A DNA stretch of 34,926 nucleotides, taken from NCBI GenBank assembly GCA_012517575.1, contig JAAYUQ010000003.1, forward strand, positions 1 through 34,926, written 5' to 3'. Under the pieces are notes generated by a model. That model did not search any database. It was given only the letters and a program-made list of their open reading frames with translations, and had not been told where the DNA came from. The position numbers were made by a program, and so were the translations under genes. Below are positions 14,898 through 21,838 of the stretch, one piece after another. Origin of the DNA: Bacteroidales bacterium (GTDB lineage Bacteria; Bacteroidota; Bacteroidia; Bacteroidales; Paludibacteraceae). Positions within the stretch are counted from its first letter, which is position 1, and each line of letters starts with the position of its first letter.

Positions 14898-15524
14898 ATG
14901 AAAACAATAATAAAAACAACTCTTGCAGCAATTTTACTACTTGCAACAAGTCAACTTTTCGCACAACGTGAAAAAGAAATTCAAAACAGTGAGGTACAAG
15001 GTATATATCTTAATGCAGATAATTTCAAAAGTGGAGAGCTTACACGTCCAACTGATAAACAACATGCAGGTGATAAAATAAAACTAAAACAATTCTTTAT
15101 TTCGCCTGAAATCATTACTATTGAACAGGGTAAAAAAACTGTATTTTACAAAGACAGTATTTTTGCAATCCAACTTACCAATGGTGAAAATTATCGCTTT
15201 ATAAATCGGGATCCATACCTCATTGCCGATACCTCAAGTTTGTACATATACACACGCAAAACAGTTAAAGCTACAAGCAAACAAGTTGGCCCACGTAGCA
15301 CGTTCATTGCTGTACCTGTGACCTACTACTATTTCAGCTTTGGGAATCATAAAACCATTTATTCGCTCACGTTGGCAAACCTTCGTAAATATGTACTTAC
15401 CGACTCGGCTATCCACATGGCTGTTTGTGACAAATTCACTTCAGATGAAATGTTACAGAAAATCAATAAAAAGACTGGCCGTTTTGAATTGAACGAAACA
15501 ATACTTTCAAAACTCAATAAATAA
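14898..15524 (+). CDS. Exported protein of unknown function
   Basis: From ATG 14898 the product has 208 residues and a clear signal peptide (Lys-rich start, TLAAILLLATSQLFA, cleavage before QREKE). An in-frame ATG at 14820 would add 26 residues and hide the signal, so the later start is preferred. The mature part is mostly beta-like, with aromatic and charged residues in alternation and one Cys. I do not recognise a domain. It lies between the ATPase remnant and the DUF302 gene, so a periplasmic or surface role connected with metal stress is possible but purely contextual. Confidence 0.7.
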   Translation: MKTIIKTTLAAILLLATSQLFAQREKEIQNSEVQGIYLNADNFKSGELTRPTDKQHAGDKIKLKQFFISPEIITIEQGKKTVFYKDSIFAIQLTNGENYRFINRDPYLIADTSSLYIYTRKTVKATSKQVGPRSTFIAVPVTYYYFSFGNHKTIYSLTLANLRKYVLTDSAIHMAVCDKFTSDEMLQKINKKTGRFELNETILSKLNK

Positions 15525-15543
15525 CCATTTAATTATAATCATT

Positions 15544-15930
15544 ATGGAATACTATTTTAGCAAAACGCTTAATGTTTCATTTGATGAAGCCATTAAGATA
15601 ACTACCGAAGCCCTGAAATCAGAAGGCTTTGGAGTCATTTCAGAAATTCGTATGCACGAAAAACTGAAAGAAAAGTTGGATATTGATTTTAAAAAATACA
15701 CCATACTTGGTGCATGTAATCCACCGTTTGCATACAAAGCATTGCAAGCTGAAGATAAAATCGGAACTATGTTACCATGCAATGTACTGGTTATTGAACA
15801 AGCCGAAAACGAAATCGAAGTCGCTGCCGTCAATCCCATAGCCTCAATGCAGGCCATTGTAAATCCAGCATTAGGAGAGGTAGCGCAGCAAGTCACAGAT
15901 AAGCTAAAAAAGGTAATTGTTGATTTATAG
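15544..15930 (+). CDS. DUF302 domain protein
   Basis: This 128-residue protein matches the DUF302 family over its full length. It has the SFDEAIKITTEALKSEGFGV start, the central YTILGACNPPFAYKAL segment, LPCNVLVIEQ and a C-terminal VAAVNP element. The family is small, soluble and of unknown function. It is often found near metal or redox genes, and the conserved Cys residues (GACNPP, LPCN) could bind a ligand. It starts 19 bases after the exported protein, probably in the same transcript, and is followed by an inverted repeat and a long gene-free stretch. Confidence 0.85.
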   Translation: MEYYFSKTLNVSFDEAIKITTEALKSEGFGVISEIRMHEKLKEKLDIDFKKYTILGACNPPFAYKALQAEDKIGTMLPCNVLVIEQAENEIEVAAVNPIASMQAIVNPALGEVAQQVTDKLKKVIVDL

Positions 15931-15953
15931 GTTGCTTTAAATTTCTAAATCCC

Positions 15954-15982
15954 AATGGAGGAAATAATCCATTTCCTCCATT
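15954..15982 (+). repeat. Perfect 11-bp inverted repeat after DUF302 gene
   Basis: AATGGAGGAAA (15954-15964) and TTTCCTCCATT (15972-15982) flank a 7-base loop. There is no T-tract, so it may be a weak terminator or mRNA 3' stabilising hairpin. Confidence 0.5.
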
Positions 15983-16038
15983 TCCCCAATATCCTCTTTT
16001 CAATTTAAGCGGAAAAAGACGTTAATAATCCTGCCCAC

Positions 16039-16057
16039 GCAGGTTTAAACCGAATAG
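16039..16057 (+). repeat. Left 19-bp inverted repeat
   Basis: It is identical in reverse complement to 16905-16923. The inner GGTTTAAACC is itself a perfect palindrome. A short CCTGC/GCAGG hairpin overlaps its outer edge (16030-16043). Confidence 0.85.
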
Positions 16058-16101
16058 GTAAAGCGGTCTTCGTCATTCCGCCACTTTGTTCACAAAAACA
16101 T

Positions 16102-16189
16102 AGCCCCAAGGGTAAAACAAGCAGCCTGAAAAAAAATCTCCAGACTTCGCTACACTTCAGCTTGTATTTTTTCGGCTGCCCTTGTGGCT
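16102..16189. other. Long imperfect stem-loop within the gene-free element
   Basis: Successive segments pair in register: AGCC 16102-16105 with GGCT 16186-16189, CAAGGG 16107-16112 with CCCTTG 16179-16184, GCAGCC 16121-16126 with GGCTGC 16174-16179, then an A-run with TTTTTTC 16167-16173. The left arm carries a bulge of about eight bases. Confidence 0.55.
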
Positions 16190-16904
16190 ACCGCTTCCAC
16201 ACTCATTCCTGCGCTCCGGTAGGTGCTCGTCATGGCGTGTTAGCTTGTTTTGTTCACCACGTTCTGTCATTCCTCAGTCATGGTTGCACCTGCCCCCTAA
16301 ACCCCATTAAGGTATTCGCTACGCTCATGTATTTTTAGTAGGGGTCAGCCACCATTTAGAGTTTTGCTCGCCTGCGGTCGCTCGTGCTGTTATGGTTTGT
16401 CACATTTTTTGCAGCTCACTTTCCCATGTTGGCATAGCCGTGTTTGCTTTCATTCCACAAGTTCCATTTCATGCTTCACACCGCTATTGCCAACCGCACG
16501 CAAGAGCTGGCATTCATTCGCTCATTTCGTTTCATTCCACTCATTTCACTTTCAGGGTATATGTATTTTCCCGCCCACAAATCCTTGTGGTTGCAGCCGT
16601 GTTCCGTTTCACTCCACACCGCTTCACCACCGCACACATACACCCTTTCCGTTCATTCGCTCCAATACACTCCATTCGCTCATTACTTCCAGCCCTTGCT
16701 TTTTCCAACGCACCGTTCGGGCAAAAAAAATGCGCCAAACCAGCTGCCGGCAGCACCCGTCCACCGCGCTCCGCGCTTCCTGTGTCCGGGGCACTCGCTC
16801 CACTCGCAGCGGCTCGCACACAACGCACAGGCTTCATACTTCGTTCCGTTTCTCTTCACTCGCATTTCAGCCTTGCTATCCACGCTGGCTCAAGGCTGTT
16901 TTTA

Positions 16905-16923
16905 CTATTCGGTTTAAACCTGC
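16905..16923 (-). repeat. Right 19-bp inverted repeat
   Basis: It is the reverse complement of 16039-16057. A hairpin, AGCCTTG (16869-16875) with CAAGGCT (16891-16897), lies just inside it. No clean target-site duplication is visible outside the pair. Confidence 0.85.
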
Positions 16924-16927
16924 TTCT

Positions 16928-16955
16928 CCCACGCCAACCCCCGACCACCCACCCC
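16928..16955 (-). other. Potential G-quadruplex motif on minus strand
   Basis: C-runs on the plus strand at 16928-16930, 16938-16942, 16948-16950 and 16952-16955 are separated by 7, 5 and 1 bases. Read on the minus strand, this meets the G3+N1-7 quadruplex rule. It starts 4 bases outside the right inverted repeat. Confidence 0.45.
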
Positions 16956-17059
16956 TAATATAAATGCAGTTGAAATATTGAAAACAATAATACAGGAGTT
17001 CGATAGTACGACAAAAAAAATGTTCACAAAGATAACAGCAATAAAATGAGTCAGTAAAG

Positions 17060-17135
17060 GTCAAGCCCTTCGGGTTTTTGTCACAATCTCCACACCTCCC
17101 GTTGGTCGGGTAGTATTCTGACAAAAAACCTTGAC
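17060..17135. repeat. Inverted repeat interrupted by a small terminator-like hairpin
   Basis: The right arm TGACAAAAAACCTTGAC (17119-17135) is complementary to GTCAAG (17060-17065) plus GGTTTTTGTCA (17073-17083), with one base difference in the T-run. Between the two left parts, AAGCCC-TTC-GGGTTT and T's (17063-17079) form a small rho-independent terminator. The centre holds another CCC/GGG stem. Such structure is compatible with a transfer origin or regulatory RNA, but no relaxase gene is present in the window. Confidence 0.5.
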
Positions 17136-17289
17136 AGCCTCAACGCTCCGTTTCACTTCGCTTTTTCTTGCAGTAAGAGGGTGTTTACATTTTCTTTTCC
17201 TTTTCAGTGTTTTTTTGCGAGGAAAACGGCAGGTTAAAGCAAAGAAAAGCAATAGCTTCCAATCTGATTATCTATCAATTAGCTTACAT

Positions 17290-17297
17290 TACCTTTG
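17290..17297 (+). promoter_or_regulatory. Candidate promoter of the DUF6266 gene
   Basis: TACCTTTG matches TAnnTTTG and lies 79 bases before the start codon. No convincing -33 box is seen. It would give a leader of about 70 bases. Confidence 0.35.
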
Positions 17298-17375
17298 TTC
17301 AAGACAAGGTCAAAAAGGGTTCTCCTTCGTACCAAGTCCAAATTAAACTATTATTCATTTTTAAATTTTTAAGGT

Positions 17376-18017
17376 ATGGGAAAGATTAATTTAGGTATTC
17401 TCGGAAGCTTCTCAGGTAAAGTGGGAAATGTCGTAGGTGGTAACTGGAAAGGTATCAGCTACATGCGTGCAAAAGCAACTTCAGTAAGCAATCCTCGCAC
17501 AGATGGGCAGGTAAATCAGCGTACTAAGTTCGCTTTAGTGTTGGCAATTTTGAAACCGATAACCGGGTTCCTCCGTGTTGGTTACAAAAAGTATGCAATC
17601 AAGCAAACAGCATTCAATGCTGCTATGTCTTACATTCTGAACAATGCTGTTACTGGCAGTTCCTCTGCTGACTACAGTGTTGATCTTGCCAAAGTGCTTG
17701 TTTCTCGTGGTAACTTGACCGGAGCTGTGAACGCCTTAGCCACCTCAGCAAATGGCGTTGTTACCCTGAATTGGGATGACAACTCTGGCAGTGGTACTGC
17801 AACCCAAACAGACAAAGCTCTGATTGTTGTTTTGAACCCAACAAGAGCCGAATCTGTATTTGATGCAGGTGGAAATCAAAGAGTGTCAGCTACAGAAGAT
17901 ATTTCTGTTCCTGCTGATTGGATTGGCGAAAGCGTTGAAGTGTTCCTGGGCTTCATTACAGCAGACGGTAAAGAAGTTGCAAACAGTGTGTATTTGGGTT
18001 CTGTGACTGTTGCCTAA
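17376..18017 (+). CDS. DUF6266 family protein
   Basis: This 213-residue protein has the highly conserved DUF6266 N-terminus: MGKINLGILGSFSGKVGNV, VGGNWKGISYMR, SNPRTDGQVNQR, then a conserved region up to the KKYAIKQTAFNAAMSY segment near residue 85. The rest looks beta-rich and Ig-like, with ALATSANGVVTLNWDD and a GESVEVFLGFI strand. The family is widespread in Bacteroidetes, often in several copies, and its function is unknown. There is no signal peptide. It has its own candidate promoter and a strong terminator, so it is a single-gene unit. It follows the inverted-repeat element, and an association with mobile DNA is suspected from context only. Confidence 0.85.
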   Translation: MGKINLGILGSFSGKVGNVVGGNWKGISYMRAKATSVSNPRTDGQVNQRTKFALVLAILKPITGFLRVGYKKYAIKQTAFNAAMSYILNNAVTGSSSADYSVDLAKVLVSRGNLTGAVNALATSANGVVTLNWDDNSGSGTATQTDKALIVVLNPTRAESVFDAGGNQRVSATEDISVPADWIGESVEVFLGFITADGKEVANSVYLGSVTVA

Positions 18018-18045
18018 GCGTTGGCAAATGGTTTTCTTGCGAGAG

Positions 18046-18071
18046 CCGCCCTCAAAAGGGGCGGTTTTTTT
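18046..18071 (+). terminator. Rho-independent terminator of the DUF6266 gene
   Basis: CCGCCC (18046-18051) pairs with GGGCGG (18059-18064), followed by seven T's (18065-18071). Confidence 0.9.
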
Positions 18072-18099
18072 GTGTATATTTCAATTATTTGTATATTTG
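18069..18099 (+). promoter_or_regulatory. Promoter of the small gene and SDH protease
   Basis: TTTG at 18069-18072 and TATATTTG at 18092-18099 match the Bacteroidetes -33 and -7 boxes with a 19-base spacer. The -33 box overlaps the T-tract of the preceding terminator. The first ATG is at 18123. Confidence 0.65.
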
Positions 18100-18122
18100 C
18101 ATATCATAAAACAAACCGCATT

Positions 18123-18344
18123 ATGGATTCAATTCAAAAAATGTTTATCGAAATGGGACTCAATGATGATTTCACAAGGAGTCGTATATTAGATAAAAAT
18201 AAGTTTGATTTCAATTTTAAAGGCGCTACCAATAAAAATTTCTACGAAGTAATTACAAGTCATAATACTAAATCGGAAGAATTATGCCCAACTGGCACGA
18301 AATTGGAGAACAGCTTAAACAAGCAGGAAGCACATTTGATTTAA
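18123..18344 (+). CDS. Small protein overlapping the SDH protease gene
   Basis: This 73-residue frame starts at ATG 18123, just 23 bases after a good promoter. It ends 61 bases inside the protease gene, in a different frame. The product is charged and soluble (MDSIQKMFIEMGLNDDF at the start), with no membrane segment and one Cys. I do not recognise it. Promoter placement favours real translation. The long overlap is unusual and could mean translational coupling, an antitoxin-like or inhibitor role, or that only the protease is translated from a leader. The last 20 residues may be unconstrained. Confidence 0.45.
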   Translation: MDSIQKMFIEMGLNDDFTRSRILDKNKFDFNFKGATNKNFYEVITSHNTKSEELCPTGTKLENSLNKQEAHLI

Positions 18345-19192
18345 TCAGAAGAAAGTATCTTAAAGAGCTTTCTGAATACACGAATAGAAATGTCATTATT
18401 TACTATTCTGGATGGCTTCAGAAAAGTAATATTGATGGCTTAATCGTCAATGATGCTGATAAAAATGGTCTAATGACTGTTATACACAAGTTAGATCGAG
18501 CGAAAGGTCTTGACTTAATACTGCATACTCCCGGAGGAGACACTGCTGCTACAGAGTCAATAGTAGATTACCTTTACAGTATGTTTGGGAATGATATAAG
18601 AGCAATTGTTCCTCAATTGGCAATGTCAGCTGGTACTATGATTGCTTGTTCTTGCAAAGAAATTGTTATGGGGTTACAATCAAGTTTAGGTCCAATTGAC
18701 CCACAATTTAGTGGCATTCCTGCACATGGGATTGTTGAAGAGTTTAAAAGAGCATATTCTGAAATTAAAGCAGATCCTATTGCAGCAGCTGTTTGGCAAC
18801 CTGTTATTGCCAAATACAATCCAACGCTTATCGGTGAATGTGAAAAGGCAATCGAATGGTCTGAAAATATGGTCTCAGAATGGCTTAAACGCAATATGTT
18901 TAATGGTTTGGGTGCTGCAGAACAATTAAAAGCCATTGATGATGTAATTAAAGAATTGGGTGATCACTCAGTAAGCAAGTCTCATGCTCGTCATTTATCT
19001 GCAAAAAAATGCCAAGAAATTGGATTAAAAATTGTAGAGATGGAAAAAGATTCAAAACTTCAAGATTTGATATTGTCGGTTCACCATGCCTGCATTCATA
19101 CCTTAGGAGCAACAAATGCTTTTAAAATTATAGAAAATCAGGATGGTATTGCATTTATTCAAAGTGCACAAAATATTGTAATTCCAAGGTAA
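18284..19192 (+). CDS. SDH family ClpP-fold serine protease
   Basis: This 302-residue protein belongs to the serine dehydrogenase proteinase (SDH/SppA-like, Clp/crotonase fold) family. The start MPNW and the YSGWLQ segment (about 41-46) are typical. The HTPGGD oxyanion-loop motif is at 81-86, and the probable nucleophile is Ser115 in MSAGT. The LGPIDPQFSGIPAHGI segment follows. There is no signal peptide, so it is likely cytosolic or membrane-associated by its first helix. Members have ClpP/SppA-like Ser-Lys chemistry, but their substrates are mostly unknown. It is the last gene before the core chromosome and, with the overlapping small gene, forms a two-gene unit in the accessory region. Confidence 0.85.
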   Translation: MPNWHEIGEQLKQAGSTFDLIRRKYLKELSEYTNRNVIIYYSGWLQKSNIDGLIVNDADKNGLMTVIHKLDRAKGLDLILHTPGGDTAATESIVDYLYSMFGNDIRAIVPQLAMSAGTMIACSCKEIVMGLQSSLGPIDPQFSGIPAHGIVEEFKRAYSEIKADPIAAAVWQPVIAKYNPTLIGECEKAIEWSENMVSEWLKRNMFNGLGAAEQLKAIDDVIKELGDHSVSKSHARHLSAKKCQEIGLKIVEMEKDSKLQDLILSVHHACIHTLGATNAFKIIENQDGIAFIQSAQNIVIPR

Positions 19193-19376
19193 ATAATTTT
19201 TGCTTATCAAACAATAGTTATTTAGCTGACTAACAGAGAATTATAAATTATCAACATTGCTCATTTATTTGTATCATATTTGCAACATGTGTTTATATAT
19301 TGCTGAATATCAATAGATATTACATTTGAAGAAGTAAAATAATCCACAAAAACAAGTCTTAATTTCTAACTAAAAA

Positions 19377-19410
19377 GGGGCTGTCTTACATTTTTGACAG
19401 TCTCTTTTTT
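19377..19410 (+). terminator. Rho-independent terminator downstream of SDH gene
   Basis: GGGGCTGTC (19377-19385) pairs with GACAGTCTC (19396-19404), including two G-T pairs, then six T's. It separates the accessory region from the minus-strand core genes. The 183 bases between the protease stop and this hairpin are AT-rich and show no gene. Confidence 0.75.
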
Positions 19411-19436
19411 ATTGTTATATTTTCAAAATCAACTGC

Positions 19437-19865
19437 TTAAATAGAAATTTTCGGGAGAGAAATTTCTATTTCCCTTTTCCCATCTTCTACTTCTTGGATA
19501 TTTACTTTTACTGTAGAATCGGGTAAAAGTTCTTCTATCTTCTCAGGCCATTCGATAAAACAAATCTTGCCGCTATAAAAATAATCTTCAGCTCCCAAGT
19601 CCATGGCTTCCTGCAACTTATTAATACGATAACAGTCAAAATGATATAATATCCTTCCGTCGGCAGCTTCATATTCATTGATTATGGAAAAGGTAGGGCT
19701 GTTGACGGATTCTTTCACACCAAGAATTTCACAAATTGCTTTAATAAAAGTTGTTTTCCCTGCCCCCATGTTTCCATAAAAAGCAAAAACCGAATATCTG
19801 TCAAATAATTTAATAAATTGCTGCGCTGTTTGCTGAATACTACTTAAATCAAAAATTTCAGTCAT
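19437..19865 (-). CDS. tsaE: TsaE, ATPase of tRNA t6A biosynthesis
   Basis: This 142-residue protein has a P-loop at 31-39 (GNMGAGKTT), the NSPTFSIINEY segment and HFDCYR, then IEWPEKIEELLP, all hallmarks of TsaE. It binds the TsaB-TsaD heterodimer and drives its ATP-dependent cycle, which makes threonylcarbamoyladenosine on tRNA A37. The length is normal. It is the last gene of a probable minus-strand operon with uvrC and mnmG, 56 bases from uvrC. Confidence 0.95.
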   Translation of the reverse strand: MTEIFDLSSIQQTAQQFIKLFDRYSVFAFYGNMGAGKTTFIKAICEILGVKESVNSPTFSIINEYEAADGRILYHFDCYRINKLQEAMDLGAEDYFYSGKICFIEWPEKIEELLPDSTVKVNIQEVEDGKREIEISLPKISI

Positions 19866-19921
19866 GTCAATACTTAAACTTTAACTTTATTACAAATAAA
19901 AATTTCTCGGCAAAGATAAAA

Positions 19922-21760
19922 TCATTTTGAAATTTGCGATTCTGAAGCATTCAAATCTTTGTGAAAATAGTTATAAATAATTGATGCTCTGTAACTTCCA
20001 ACAATATCTTTTATGTCTTCTTCACTTGCATTCTGTAGCCTTTTTACACTTTTAAAATGATTTATCAGTTCCTTTTTGGTTTTTTCTCCTATTCCCTTAA
20101 TATTATCCAGTTCTGAAGTAGTTTGATTTTTACTTCTTTTCTCACGATGAAATTTTATGGCAAAACGATGCACTTCTTCCTGCATGGTGGCCAGCAATTT
20201 GAAAAGAGGCTCATTGGGGGTCATCCCTACATTTTTTGGAGGAAAGCCAAAAAGAATTTCACGGGTATGATGCTTAGTGTCTTTTGCCAGCCCAACAATA
20301 GGAATGCTTAACTTGAGTTCATCTTCTACAACTTCTCTAATCACTTCCATTTGCCCGATTCCTCCATCAGCTACAATCAGGTCTGGCAATTCTCCGTTCT
20401 CGGTCAATATACGCGAATATCGTCTCCTTACCACTTCTTTCATGGAAGCATAGTCGTCGGGGCCTTCAACGGTTTTTATGTTGTATTTTCGATAATCTTT
20501 TTTTGAAGGTTTTCCCTTTTTGAAGACCACGCAAGCAGCCACTGCATCTTTTCCCTGAATATTTGAATTATCGAAACATTCAATGATAAGAGGTAATTTT
20601 TCAAGATGCAATTTCTCCTGAATTTCTTTTAAAAGCTGAATACTTTTTTGATCTGGATTTAGTTTCTCGGCTTGCTTAAGTTTCTCAAATTTATATTGCA
20701 GAACATTTTGTTGAGCCAAATCCAATAGCTTCTTTCTATCTCCTCTTTGTGGAATAACAATGTTAACTCCCTTCGGCCTGTAATTGATTTCAAAAGGTAC
20801 AACGATTTCATTGGAGTTACTATTTAACCTTTCTCTTAGTTCTACAATTGCCATAGCAAGCAAATCTTCTTTATCTTCATCCACATGTTTTTGGTATTCG
20901 ATAGTATATCCTTGAATGATAGAACCTTTGGAAATTCTTAAAATATTGATGTATGCAGCGTTTTCAGTTTCTTCATAACCAAAAACGTCTGTATTTTCTA
21001 CCACCGTATTGGCAATAATCGACTTTGACTTATAATTTTCAATCAAATCATACTTTTGTTTAATTTCATAAGCTTCTTCAAATTTGTAATTAGCTGAAAG
21101 CTTTTTCATTTCTTCCAAAAGCATTTTGCTTATTTCGTTGGCATTACCTTCGATGATAAGTTTTATATCGTTTATGTATTTCCGATACATCTCAGCCGTT
21201 TCTTTCCCTTCGCAGGGCCCATTGCATTTATGAATGTGGTATTGGAGGCAGACTTTAAACTTCCCTGCTTTGATATTGTCTTCCGTCAACGGAAGTTTGC
21301 AAGTTCGAATGGGATAAAGATCATGAATAATCTCTAAAAGAGAATTAATGGTATAACTTGAGCTATAAGGGCCAAAATATAAAGATCCGTTTTTAATGAT
21401 ATTTCTTGTTTTAAATACTCTGGGAAATTCCTCGTTCGTAATACAAATGCTGGGATAAGTTTTACCATCTTTTAATAAAACATTGTAACGAGGTTGGAAT
21501 TTTTTTATTAAATTATTCTCCAACAATAAAGCATCTTCTTCTGTATCCACAACGATATATTTCAAAGATGCAATATTTTTTACCAACACTGTCGTTTTAC
21601 GCGATTCGTGGGTTTTTGTAAAATAGGAGGAAACTCTTTTCTTTAAATTTTTTGCTTTACCAACATAAATAATTTCCTCTTTTGCATTAAAATATTGATA
21701 AACTCCCGGTTTTTCTGGGAGTGCATCAATTTGTTGTTTTAATTGAGGATTCAAATTCAT
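19922..21760 (-). CDS. uvrC: UvrC, excinuclease ABC subunit C
   Basis: This 612-residue protein has a GIY-YIG nuclease domain at about 14-100 (PGVYQYFNAKEEIIYVGKAK), a Cys-containing linker at about 165-200, a UVR motif near 205-245, a central RNase H-like nuclease domain (CFDNSNIQGKDAV, ADGGIGQ) and a C-terminal helix-hairpin-helix region (LDNIKGIGEKTKKELI). It makes both incisions around DNA lesions with UvrAB. Length and domain order are complete. A 78-base gap holding two parS-like palindromes separates it from mnmG. Confidence 0.97.
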   Translation of the reverse strand: MNLNPQLKQQIDALPEKPGVYQYFNAKEEIIYVGKAKNLKKRVSSYFTKTHESRKTTVLVKNIASLKYIVVDTEEDALLLENNLIKKFQPRYNVLLKDGKTYPSICITNEEFPRVFKTRNIIKNGSLYFGPYSSSYTINSLLEIIHDLYPIRTCKLPLTEDNIKAGKFKVCLQYHIHKCNGPCEGKETAEMYRKYINDIKLIIEGNANEISKMLLEEMKKLSANYKFEEAYEIKQKYDLIENYKSKSIIANTVVENTDVFGYEETENAAYINILRISKGSIIQGYTIEYQKHVDEDKEDLLAMAIVELRERLNSNSNEIVVPFEINYRPKGVNIVIPQRGDRKKLLDLAQQNVLQYKFEKLKQAEKLNPDQKSIQLLKEIQEKLHLEKLPLIIECFDNSNIQGKDAVAACVVFKKGKPSKKDYRKYNIKTVEGPDDYASMKEVVRRRYSRILTENGELPDLIVADGGIGQMEVIREVVEDELKLSIPIVGLAKDTKHHTREILFGFPPKNVGMTPNEPLFKLLATMQEEVHRFAIKFHREKRSKNQTTSELDNIKGIGEKTKKELINHFKSVKRLQNASEEDIKDIVGSYRASIIYNYFHKDLNASESQISK

Positions 21761-21771
21761 AATATCTTAAA

Positions 21772-21787
21772 TGTTTCACGTGAAACA
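21772..21787. promoter_or_regulatory. parS centromere-like site
   Basis: TGTTTCACGTGAAACA is a perfect 16-bp palindrome that exactly fits the widely conserved chromosomal parS consensus TGTTNCACGTGAAACA bound by ParB. It lies in the uvrC-mnmG gap, 11 bases from the uvrC start codon. Confidence 0.85.
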
Positions 21788-21816
21788 AATTTATAAAAAA
21801 ATTTTAATCTTCCGAT

Positions 21817-21832
21817 TGTTCCACGTGGAACT
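21817..21832. promoter_or_regulatory. Second parS-like site
   Basis: TGTTCCACGTGGAACT contains the 14-bp palindrome GTTCCACGTGGAAC and differs from the parS consensus at two positions on one side. It lies 29 bases from the first site and 6 bases from the mnmG stop. Confidence 0.7.
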
Positions 21833-21838
21833 TAAAAT

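Larger units (their letters stand above)
16039..16923. other. Gene-free C-rich element bounded by 19-bp inverted repeats
   Basis: GCAGGTTTAAACCGAATAG at 16039-16057 is repeated in perfect inverted orientation at 16905-16923. The 847 bases between show strong C-over-G skew on the plus strand (25 C against 5 G in 16621-16680). They contain many hairpins and three exact copies of CATTCGCTC (16515, 16654, 16673). Stop codons are scarce: all three forward frames are open over 16444-16917. The translations are low-complexity and resemble no protein. It could be a non-autonomous mobile element, a structured RNA locus or a transfer-related region. I cannot tell which. Confidence 0.6.

Noticed and set aside
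16030-16950. Target-site duplication around the inverted repeats
   Set aside because: CCCAC occurs near both ends but not at matching distance from the repeats, so it is not a convincing duplication.
16364-16963. Three overlapping forward frames of about 160-200 codons and reverse frames over the same DNA
   Set aside because: All frames are open together because stop codons are rare in this C-rich DNA. The translations are low-complexity Ser/His/Pro/Phe or Arg/Cys mixtures with no domain.
16970-17040. Possible tRNA-like segment (GGAGTTCGATAG)
   Set aside because: It resembles a T-arm only in a few bases. No acceptor stem, anticodon arm or CCA-side pairing can be formed.
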